A stretch of DNA of 64,000 bases from Heliocidaris tuberculata (Eukaryota; Echinodermata; Echinoidea; Camarodonta; Echinometridae). Below are positions 36,401 to 48,400 of this stretch, piece by piece; positions within the stretch are counted from its first letter, which is position 1; the number at the start of each line of letters is the position of its first letter. The notes beneath the pieces were generated by a model, which saw nothing but the letters and a program-made list of their open reading frames with translations, searched no databases and had not been told where the DNA came from. The translations under genes were made by a program, and so were the position numbers. The DNA lies in assembly GCA_025618425.1 (NCBI GenBank), contig CM046844.1, positions 18,344,324 to 18,408,323 of the forward strand, given 5' to 3'.

Positions 36401-39400
36401 TATTTGTATGAAGGGTTTTCAGGCGACCAGAAAAATTGGCGTATCTCATGGTTTGCGCAAAAGTTCCCGGATGACCGTGCAATTTCAAAACAATATCTCA
36501 TGGTTTGTGTAAAAGTACCCGGATGACCGTGCAATATTATACAAATATTCAATGTTTATGAGTGCGATGGTTCCGAATATTACATGAGCGTGCAAGTTGA
36601 ACCGTTCTATTCAACGACGCGAAGCGGAGTTGAATTGAACGGTTCAAATTGCACCGAATGTAATATTCGAACCGTCGCACGAATGAAAACATTGAATATT
36701 TGTTTTATACAACACACGATATACGATAGAAACCGGACTAAATGGACTAAATGAAACCGAGATAGGCCTAGGTCTGGACGAGGTCTTATTTTGCTTACAC
36801 GGTTCAACTTGCACCGAATGTAATATTCGAACCGACCGCACGAATGAAAACATTGAATATTTGTTACAACACACGATATACGATAGGAATAAGACTAAAT
36901 CAATGGACTAATGAAACCAAGATAGATCTAACGTTAGGCCTACATGAAGGTCTGGACGAGGTCTTATTTTGCTTACCTTTCGTACGTCAATAGAAGGCTT
37001 TCCCGGTGTTCCAATATTATAAGGTCTACATGTAAGTTAGTTCCACATTGCAAATTCCAGATGGAAATCCATTAATATCTTAGTCACTAGTCACGAATCA
37101 GAAACTTCAAGTTTGTGTAAAAGTTAACTGTTCAAAACTTAGATCTAGTAATATTCCGAAATCATGGATTTCCGTGTGTACAAAGTGCCATCGTCTCGTC
37201 CAGCATAGAAGCGACTAAGAAATTGGTCCAGTTCTGGATCTCCTAGGTCCGCAATTGAGATCGACGTACACTTAGCAAATGCTTCCAAGCGACCCAAAGC
37301 ATATTTGATCACTTTCTTTGTATTTGCTGCTTCACTGTCACTCAATAATTCGTTGAGATCCTCATCAGAGAGTAGAACAAAACTAGGCCGGGTAGCCATG
37401 ATGAAAATACAGTCCTCGTTTACAATTAATGTAGACCCTACAACGGAATACGCAAAGGTTAAGGCTAGCCCATGGGCTAGCCAAGCGAAACTGTGCGATG
37501 CATGCAGGGTGAGCGCACGTCATCAGCTAGCTAGCTCGACGCTTTTGGACCCTACCACTAATGATAGGGGTTCATATCAGCCCACTATATGCAGCACAGA
37601 ATACTATTATTATAATAGTAGACTAGTGTGTAAAGTTTGTACCGTCTCTATATAGATCATAGACCCGGGCAAGGGCTTAATTCAGCATATCACACGCCGT
37701 GCAGACGCGCGCATGCACACCCTATTGCATTTTTACATATTTCAAGTGATTTTCTGGTAACATTTCCTATCGATTTTGAAAAAAGGCCAGAAATAAAAAT
37801 TCACGGTCAAGATTTCTGTTTTACGGCCAGAATACGGCCAAATTTTTTTGGCCGTGATATAATTTCTTTTCACGGCCAAACTAAATTTTATACGGCCAAA
37901 TTTCTGGAATCTGGCCGGAAAAAGGCCAAATGGCAACCCTGGATGCATGCAGTGATGCGCATGTATGTATGCGCTGGCAGCGCAAAGGGTACGTACGCGC
38001 ATGCAGTTAAGTACGTGCCCTGGTACGTGCAGTACGCAAGTTCAGTGTGTCCTGGGTTCTATTGCACGGTTGGTTTTGAGCGTGCAATAGATGCACTACT
38101 GCACGGCTGGTTTTGTGTCAGAATATCATGTGACCCACATTCATCCAATCAGGTGTCAAGGATCTACGTATGTGTTGTATAAATCTCCATATCTCATGGT
38201 TTGGGGTGCGCGTGACGCGTAAAAAAGTGAATAGGCGCTTAAATACGTAAAGGTTAAGACAATGGATGTATGCGCGCAGCTCTTGCAGAATGCTTGGATA
38301 AGGACAAACATGTTTTTCTACCTGTGTTTTATGTCGAAGTCAATACAAAAACATAAGGACATGTAATGGTGAAAATTGAGGAACTAGGTATCATACAATT
38401 AATAATAATAATATTGAATGGCTTTTCTTTCGTGGGACACAAGGATATATCGTACTCGCTTTGAAAATATTTCACTCGTCGTGCCGACTCGTGAAATATG
38501 CTCATAGCTCGTGCGATATATCCTTGTATACCACTCAAGGCCATTCAATATTATATAAGTATTGTTTGCACTGTTCATTTTGCAATCACTTTTAAAGGGG
38601 GTACCCAATGCTGAAACAATGTTAGTTCATTTAAAAGATCATGATTTTATTAGAAGAAAATCATCTGCCTTAAAAAAAATTTTAATTCGTGTTGCCAGAA
38701 AATCCCCGAAATATGGTAAGATTTCAGGATATTTTGGCCCCTCAGCTGTGTCCCAATTTCAGCTAGGTAACCACAATGACGTCAAAGTGGTTACCTTGTC
38801 GCGCAATTATAGCAAAATGCGCGCAAGGTGTAATGCATTTTGTACAGTCTAGCGCGCAACACATCTGCAATACGCGAACCTGGGTAACCACTTTGACGTC
38901 ATTGTGGTTACCTAGCTGAAATTGGGACACAGCTGAGGGGCCAAAATATCCTGAAGTCTTACCATATTTCGGGGATTTTTCTGGCAACACGAATTTGTAA
39001 AAAACTTAAAGGCAGATGATTTTCTGCTAATAAAATCATGATCTTTTAAATGAACTAACATTGTTTCAGCATTGGGTACCCCCTTTAAAACAATATCACT
39101 CTATCGTGCATGACGCGCAAAAGAAAAGACCATGCCAGTCACTGACGCGGTCCTAACGCCAGCAAATGACGCCTCGTGTGCGACGGGCTTAAAAGGCCCC
39201 TGCAACCCAAACGCAACCCAAATGCAAGTTTTTTCCTGTTGATGTGCAGGGATACATACAACTAATATTCTGTTATTCAAACATCTTGATGTGTTTCATA
39301 GATTTTAAAATATTTTTTGAAATATTTTTCCCAACCTCCTAAGCTCCACCCTCCAAAAAAATGCTACAGGGCACTCTTGCATAAAAAAACGCGCACACAC

Positions 39401-42400
39401 ATACATACACACACACACACAACCATATACACAGTGGTGTATGTGGACCTTGGCTTCAGGGTTGGGCTGGGGAGCAAAACAGCCGAGCCAATGGTCATCC
39501 AGAAAAAAGAAGAAGAAAAAAAAGAAAAAAACCTTTTAGGCCCTGACCAGAAGGGTAGGTGGGGGGGGGGGGGGGGTAGCACGTCCGATGTTCATTTCAC
39601 CCATCTATTCATAATTTTCAAATCATGCTTTTAATCACAGTGAGTCATATATATTTACAAGCGGGCGAAGCGAACGAGCATTTTTTTTTGGGGGGGGGGG
39701 GGGCTCATTGCATTTCGATTGAAGTGTTTGAACAGGTTTATTAGCTCTGGACCCTCTTGCATAAAAAGTTGCGATTAAACGCAACTCAAAAAATTTAACG
39801 CAACTCGATTTTCAACCAATCAGGATCGCGTATTTGGAACTTGCGTTTAATTTTTTGAGTTGCGTTTAATCGCAACTTTTTATGCAAGAGGGCCCTGCTT
39901 ACCTTTTTTGACGGTTGGCTTCAAAATTTCTGCTCAACAATTGGTGGCATTGCGACCGAGCGAGAAATGATTTGTAAAAATTTCTCCTGGATTTCCGAGG
40001 GTTAAAACTAATTTGGTTACAATCTCCTTAAAATAAATGTTTCAAATTGATTGTGTCAATTATTTTTTTTAATGGTTGAAAATCTGTCATGGGCAAATTT
40101 CCCCCTTGCCCCCTACGAAGACGCTAGTGCACACACACCCACAAGTGCCCAAACTTTTATATTCCATTTTGAAACAGGTGTTTTGTGAGATGGATATTGA
40201 AGAGGGCGGATGGGCCCGTTACGGCAGATCTAACCAGGGAACCACCTGGAATTATGTCGACGAAAATGAGGCCGAAATCACACTCGACACCATCTACCCT
40301 CACGAGGTCAAAGAGATGATTGATCTCAAATACAATCGGTTCCTTATTCAAACTGACGTGGTCTTCAAAATGCAGGCAGATGACAGTGTGAACCCGTCGC
40401 GGCTGACTACACGATCTCTACCATGGCTTGAGGAGACACCTCTGTTCATACCAGATTACGGCAACGACCATACCCGTATTGAATTCCCATCCGGCAGTGG
40501 TAAATTGTTTCATTCCTCCAATATATTGCCTTATTTTTCATTTATTAAAAAAAAAGATCCGTGATAATTATTACTGTAATTCGTTCATTTAATGGAACCA
40601 TTTTAGTTAACTGATAGACATTCCAAAGACTCCACGTGTTTTTCAACGCCACAATGTATCTTTTTTTTTTGTAAATTAGGTTTGTAATACAAAAGGCGTT
40701 CTGGTTTTGAGTAGAATTATTACATTTTCTGAATCAGGCAAAAAGTTCCTCTTTTTCCTTATGAGGCGGAAGAAGGGAGGTGTATTGGCGTGGCTACAAT
40801 GACGAAATGTGGGATGGGGCACGGCTTCACTGGAAACGATCGTAAAGAAAAAAAAATCAAATTTTAAGAAATCATCCTAATAGTAATTTCAATAGCTTTA
40901 GTGCGTCACGTACTTGAAATAGGCATAATTTACATTGACATTATAATATTAACATGATTTCTAATCTATATAAAGTTGTACAATATGTTATTAAAATTTC
41001 CCTTGATTTGGTTTCGTAAAAGTCTTTCTGATTATGCTCTTGGTGCATGAAAAGCGAAGTACTTATAGCGGGGTTAAGGGAAATTTTGAGTATGAAACGC
41101 AACTTCCCTGCACGTTGTAAATCGAAATGCAACGTGTCACCATTTGAGTTACAACATGACTTAAATACAGTATGTCCAAAAAAATACGGACCATACCCGT
41201 ATTGAATTCCCATCCGGCAGTGGTAAATTGTTTCATTCCTCCAATATATTGCCTTATTTTTCATTTATTAAAAAAAAGATCCGTGATAATTATTACTGTA
41301 ATTCGTTCATTTAATGGAACCATTTTAGTTAACTGATAGACAATCCAAAGACTCCACGTGTTTTTCAACGCCACAATGTATCTTTTTTTTTGTAAATTAG
41401 GTTTGTAATACAAAAGGCGTTCTGGTTTTGAGTAGAATTATTACATTTTCTGAATCAGGCAAAAAGTTCCTCTTTTTCCTTATGAGGCGGAAGAAGGGAG
41501 GTGTATTGGCGTGGCTACAATGACGAAATGTGGGATGGGGCACGGCTTCACTGGAAACGATCGTAAAGAAAAAAAAAATCAAATTTTAAGAAATCATCCT
41601 AATAGTAATTTCAATAGCTTTAGTGCGTCACGTACTTGAAATAGGCATAATTTACATTGACATTATAATATTAACATGATTTCTAATCTATATAAAGTTG
41701 TACAATAGGTTATTAAAATTTCCCTTGATTCGGTTTCGTAAAAGTCTTTCTGATTATGCTCTTGGTGCATGAAAAGCGAAGTACTTATAGCGGGGTTAAG
41801 GGAAATTTTGAGTATGAAACGCAACTTCCGTGCACGTTGTAAATCGAAATGCAACGTGTCACCATTTGAGTTACAACATGACTTAAATACAGTATGTCAA
41901 AAAAAATTACAATCGGACGTTCAGCATCAATAGCTTTCAAACTTGCGAATCAATCAGATCATGTTTCGGGATTGTTAAACTATAACTAATTATCTGTATC
42001 TCAGCAAACATGGCAAAAAGCCCTTCTGATTTGCTTCAGTATAGTCACTAAGAAATAGGGATTTTTGTAACGTATGTCATGAGTCCCTTCCATCCAAGAT
42101 TTGACAAAAGGGAGACTCACAAAGCACAATTTACATTTTCACACTCCGTTCTCCTTGTTATTTTTTAAGGGAATTGGAAAAAATTTTCAAAACGAAAAAT
42201 CACAAATGTCGAAAGATAGGCAGTTTTCAGAGTCTTAGACATGTTGCATACCTGCCAACCTTCCATAGGGAAAAAATAAGAATCTTGCGAGGCAAAATTA
42301 GAAAAACAGTGTATATTGTATGCTCGCACACAAAAGTTTGAAGGTGAAAGATAGGAGTCATTACTCTAAAATAAAAGTGAATGAATCAACAATTTTTTTT

Positions 42401-45400
42401 ATTTTTTTTAATTTTTTTTTTTATTTAAAACTAAACTCAACAAAACAATATAAGGTATTTACAGTATCAAATATGATACAAAACACAAAACAGGTTACAC
42501 GGGACAACACAAGACAAGACACAAAACACAAGACAAGACAATGCCCCACTCGTAGAATGAAGCCTCACCCTAACGAACATGAAGGGGGGGGGGAGGAGGC
42601 ATAAATGCCTGTGAACCCACCTCTAAAATCATCAGGGTGAGGCTCCTGATAAGCAATTAGACAAAAGCAATATTTATCGTGAAAAACAGAGACATTAATT
42701 AAATACCTCGGGGGGGGGGGGGGGAGGAACGTCGGGGTGAAATTTTATATTAACGAAATGGACCATTTTTTAAAATGAGAGCTCAGTTTACCTTTCTTCT
42801 CCGCTATTCTATATTCAATTTTCTGTTTCATTTTGACAAAAGAAATAAAACTCTGAAAATCTAGTTGAACCTCTTGAAATTTACAACGTATAATATAAAA
42901 CTTAAGGCACAGGAATAGAAAATTAATACATAAATCATGCCTGGTTCCAAGGTCAATACCAAACATATAAGCAGAGTCAGGATAAACTGTTGTCTCATTG
43001 ATCATATCATCAATATATTCGGAAAGCTTTTTCCACAATGGAGCAACAACTGTGCATTTACAAAAAACATGAATCAAAGTTTCAGGAAGCTCCTGACAGA
43101 AATAACATAATGGACTTTCCCTTCTTCCAATTTTATATAAAAATGAGTTTAAGCCGATAGCATTGTGGAAAACTTTAAAATAGAAGGACCTTAACTGGGT
43201 TTCTATCGTGCATTTGAAATTATTTTTGTGAATAATCGACCATTCAATTTCATTTTTTTCCAAACCAAGCCAGTCTTCCCATTTGTTACCAACCTTGACC
43301 CGTGATGAATGATTCTTATTTCGAAATACAGAATAGGCGTACTTAGGAACTTTCGATTTCCCAAGCAACTGAGAGACAATTTTATCAAATATATTCTCTT
43401 CAACATCTTTAAGGTCGACAAACCAATCTAAATATAGGCCATTCATCAGAGAATTATACTTGCGACGATCTGTTATAGGGATGTCAAATTCTAGTACCAA
43501 GTCTTCAAAAGTTTTCATCATATTATAACCCCACAGATCAGAGACATATACAATTCCTCTCTCATACCATGCATGATAGTAAAAGTAAGGTCTGTGCCTT
43601 AAACTCACATTTTTGTTATACCAAATATAATCCTGCATGTGATAACTGTTCAAATTCAACTCTTTCAAAACTAAAAATCTATATTCATACCAGACTCTTA
43701 GAGTTTCACTCAACTGGCAATTGTTCAATTTTTTCAAAACACTTGGGGGAGCTTCTGCTTTCCATAGCATGTCAGGGTCTTTGTGGAACAATTTCAGCAT
43801 TTCTATTTCTATATATTTCCAAGAACTCACATAATTATCGTCCAAAATATTCTTTACCCACACTATTTTCTGAGATTTTGCGAAAGCGCTTGGATCGATC
43901 ATTTTAAGACCACCTTCTTCATACAGATCACAGAGTAAGACTCTTTTCACCCTATCATTACCATTGTTCCATATAAATTTATAAAGTAAATTATCCAATT
44001 TCTTAAAGGAGGACTTGGGAACATCAATACATAAAACAGAGAACAAATACAATAGCTGAGGCAACAAAAGAGATTTAACAACTGCTATCTTTCCAATGAG
44101 AGATAAACTCCTCTGTCTCCAGCAATTCATGACTTGCTCTATCTTTTTCAACTTCATAGGATAATTAATTTCATACAATCTTTTAGTCTGTAAGGAAAAT
44201 GTTACTCCCAATGCTTTGAAAGTCCTACTTCTCCATGTAAGACCGCTTTCCTCAAAAGGTTTCTCTTCACTATTTTTCAAACTTCCAATATGTATGGCCT
44301 CAGATTTCGACATATTTATGCGACATCAGGAAAAACTTTCAAAATAATTTAACAATTCAAACAAACTTAGAAAGGAGTCTGTTTCACCATTCAAAAAGCA
44401 GATAGTGTCATCAGCAAAAAGACCAACTTTTTTCTCCAATTCACCTATCTTGATTCCCTTAATATCAGGATTAACTCTTATCGCAGTAGCTAGCATTTCA
44501 ATTGCCAAAACAAACAAATAAGGCGAAATAGGACATCCTTGGAAAATACCACGGTTCATTGGGAATGGCTTTGTTAAATATCCATTATTTATAACGTAAC
44601 TAAATCTACAATTATAGAAAGTTTTAACAACGTTAATGAAACTATTTCCAAGATCAAACTGTTCTAAGGCCTTAAATAAATAAGCATGTTCAATTCTATC
44701 AAAAGCTTTTTCAAAATCCAATAGAACTATTGAACCCGGAACATCAACAGCATCAGTATATTCAATAAGGTCTATAATTGTGCGAACATTTGCACTAATA
44801 TTACGACCGCTTAAAAAACCCTGTTGATCTGTATGAATTAAAGAATTGATTACCCTTTTCAAGCGATGACTCATTACTTTAGCAACCAATTTATAATCTA
44901 CATTTAACAAAGAAATGGGCCTGTAACTTTTAATTTCAAAAGGATCCTTATCTTGCTTTAATAGAAGCGTTATTACCCCGTTTCGTTGAGAATTACTTAA
45001 CAAACCATTAGAAAAAGAAAAGTTGAATGAGTCCAACAACATGTCTACAATATCATTAAAAAATACTACATAAAATTCAGTAGGGAGACCGTCCAACCCT
45101 GGAGTTTTATTTGAAGACATTGATCTTAAGGTCGCCCATAATTCAGATTTTGATATTGGGGCATTCAGTAAATCTCTCTCATTCGAATTTATTCTTGGGA
45201 CATCCAAACCAGAAAGAAAAAGGGAAGCCGCATCAATATCCTCTGGAGAACAATCAGAGGAATACAAGGATTAAAAAAAAGTCCCAATTTCTTCCAGAAT
45301 TTTCTGAGGTTCTACCAAAACGTTTCCCTCCCGTGACTTTAATTGGCGAATGATTTTCTTGTCATTATTACGTTTTTCTAAATTACAGAAATATTTACTA

Positions 45401-48400
45401 CTTCTTTCTCCATGCTCAGCCCATTTTATACGTGATCGAACAATTAATCCAGCAGTTTCTTTATCCAAAATATCATTCAAATCATTCTCTAGTTCTTGAA
45501 TTTCCCTGAATAACAGAGCAATATCAGAGTTATTATCCCCAATTGGGTCTTTTTGAGTCCTTGAGAGTTTCAGCTTAGCTTCAGAAATTTTCCTCAATAA
45601 ATCTTCCTTATGTTTACCTCTCTCCCTCTTTTTTCTTATTGAATATTCCATACAAAAACCTGCGATATAACATTTAAAGGCATCCCACACTATATTAGGG
45701 TTTAATTCTGAGTTTTTGTGTACTTCTTTATATTCTTTTATCTTATCCTTGATAAACTTTACAAAATCTGGGTCATGTCTTAAATAATAACAATTACATT
45801 TCCAAAACCCTTTCCCACGGACAGGACAGCCAGAATTAATCCTAACTGAGACCAGTGAGTGGTCTGAACAAATTCCAAAACTTATTTCAGAATGCTTTAC
45901 TTGGCCAATTAATTCACTTGATACAAATATGTAATCCAATCTTTAAAAAACGGGGATTTTACTGTTGTCTTGTAAAACCTAAAATACCCTTATGATCTTT
46001 CCTCCAAACATCAATCAAATTAAACTCATCAACATATAAATTAAACATAGATTTTGCATGTACATTGCCATGATGCTTTCGAGTTCCCCTATAATCAAGA
46101 GGACCAACTGCAATATTAAAATCCCCAGCCATAATTACATTTGAGTTTCCTATTTCTTCCAAATTTCCAAAGACATCCACATAAAATTCTGGATTATCTT
46201 TATTTGGCCCATATACATTTACCAGTATATATTCCACGTCATCAATACAAAATTGTAAAATAATAAATCTTCCATTCTCATCATTCAAAACAATATTTAT
46301 CTTCACATTCAAAGATGGTTTGAATAATATTGCAACCCCTTTACTTCTGGATGTATGACTACAAAAATAGGCCTGACCTCCCCACTGAGATTTCCATAAA
46401 ATTTCATCTTGGTTAAGAGAGTGTGTTTCTTGTAAACAAATAACATCATATTGTCTTTCATGTAGAAAGGAAAACAACTTTTTTCTTTTGAAATCATTTG
46501 ATACACCCCTGCAGTTAAAAGTAATAACTTCTAAATTTGTCATTTATATAGGGATAACATAAAATAAATGTTCACTCATTACTGACATCAAACATGTAGA
46601 ACTCCCCCACATATCCCCCCAACAATGAGCTATTACCCATGTACATGTAACAAGATTTTCGAAACAATCAGACAGATAGGTATAGGAGGCATAACAAATA
46701 CATAACTGGACAAACACACTACACATAGACATGAATAACTGGCAAGTAAATAACACACAAACGGGTAGTAAAAATATACAAAACAAATGAGCACAAGCAA
46801 TAGTCATGGTAGCCATGGTAACACTAGCACACTCTGCTTTGGAGCTGCTTACTGGTTGTTCAAACCATAATCAACATACACAAGATAGGTTCGATACAAA
46901 TGAAATATCCGATCTACATGTAATTTACAGCATAATGAGAACACCGTCTTTTAAATTTGGAAGATTCAACTTCCAAGACAAAGATGTAAATAATAAAAAC
47001 AACAGCAAACTCTGTGAAACATATCCTGATAAAATAACTGAGTGAACAGCCTAAAGGCCTCTAGCTAAAGAGAGAGAGAGAAAAAAAATACTCAATAGAC
47101 TATACTAAAGACAACTGAGAAGACTTCAAAAACAGTAAACAACAATAATACTGTATCAGTAAAACTGTGACACACAAGATGGGTGGAAATTTAAAGTTTT
47201 AGAAGGTGAAAAGGAGTTGAATCCATACTGCTTCAGACCACAAAAACAAACAAACAAAAAAAGAAAAAAAGAATGAGCCTAAGACTAAGAGGTAAAAAGT
47301 CAGAATTTCAAGGGGTGGCCTGTGGACTCTGCACTTCCTGCTGATTTTCGCTTTTGTAGGTTTTGAGAAGACCGCCATCATCTACATATTTCAACGTAGC
47401 CGGATACACAAAGAAGGCTTTCTTATTTTCCCCTTGCAATTTTTTCAACACTGGTAACAAGGCTTTGCGCTGAAGCTGGACACGTCGACTCAGATCATCC
47501 GAGACAAACAACTTTCTACTGAAATATTTTTTTGCCTTGAAGGCTTCAATGCAGGCTTTCTTCACCGCTTGCTTCTCTTGGTACATCCCAAAGGCAACGT
47601 GTATGGGGCGGGGGCTCTCATTTTCACGAGTTGGCTGGGGCCGGGGTCCGGTGGGCGTACGATGGGCTCTTTGAAGGCTAAACTTCAGGTTGGGGTCGAC
47701 TTTTAACAGCAAAGAAGACATGAATGCATCGCAAGAGGCATTCCCTTCAGCTCCCTCCGGAACATTGAAAAAGACCAGATTCGATCTTTGGGATCGATTC
47801 TCCAGGTCATCAATTTTGTCCATGCAGGACTCTAGCTTCTTCCTCAAATCTTCTATGTCCTGATTACACTTTTCTTTCACCTCTTTAACTTCCGCGGACA
47901 AACACTCATGCAGTGTCGTGAAACGAAGGTCTAAACGTGTCTCGTATGCGGAAAACCACGCTGGCGGCGTGAGATCAGACTGCGCCCCGGTAGGGCCGGG
48001 GCCAGAGGAGGTAGAAGGGTGGCTAATATTGGCATTGTTAGTAGACTCACCGGACTGAACACTAATGTCATCTTCCTCACTTGACAACTCACAGAATTTC
48101 CCTTTTTTGTGACTGCCACTTTTCTTGGGGGTATCAGCTCTCTTATGCTTTCCACTTCCAGACATTTTGATCGTCAAAAGTCATTCAAAACATGTATTTA
48201 CTAATCAAGCTGCAGCTTCGCGTGCGTTTTAATCGGTCGCCATCTTACTTCCCCAATGAATCAACAAAATTATGAACCTGTTTTATGAACTGAATTGTCT
48301 TGATCTTTTTAGGAAGGTCTATATTCTTTACATGATTATTTACCTTTGTTAACTTATAATGGTATGCAAAGAATTTGAATATAATATTAGTAAACATGTG

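Larger units (their letters stand above)
42393..48254 (-). mobile_element. Full-length Tx1/L1-like LINE
   Basis: A 5.86-kb non-LTR retrotransposon on the minus strand, with a 5' UTR starting GGAAGTAAGATGGCGACC, ORF1, ORF2 and a 3' UTR ending in an A-rich tail. The 13-mer AATGAATCAACAA flanks it exactly (42380-42392 and 48255-48267), so it inserted by target-primed reverse transcription without truncation. ORF1p has the L1-type coiled coil plus RRM, and ORF2p an apurinic-type endonuclease, reverse transcriptase and C-terminal Cys-rich knuckle. ORF2 has about three frameshifts and a stop, so the copy is inactive but young. Confidence 0.9.

Noticed and set aside
37637..38182. 181-codon plus-strand ORF
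   Set aside because: Mixed composition without motifs, spanning degenerate repeated words such as ACGGCCA; it looks like a chance frame.
38562..38852. ORFs within the 501-bp foldback
   Set aside because: The same residues appear from both arms in inverse orientation; there is no protein-like conservation.
41397..41582. Minus-strand ORFs in the 723-bp duplication
   Set aside because: Short, duplicated intron sequence with no recognisable motif.
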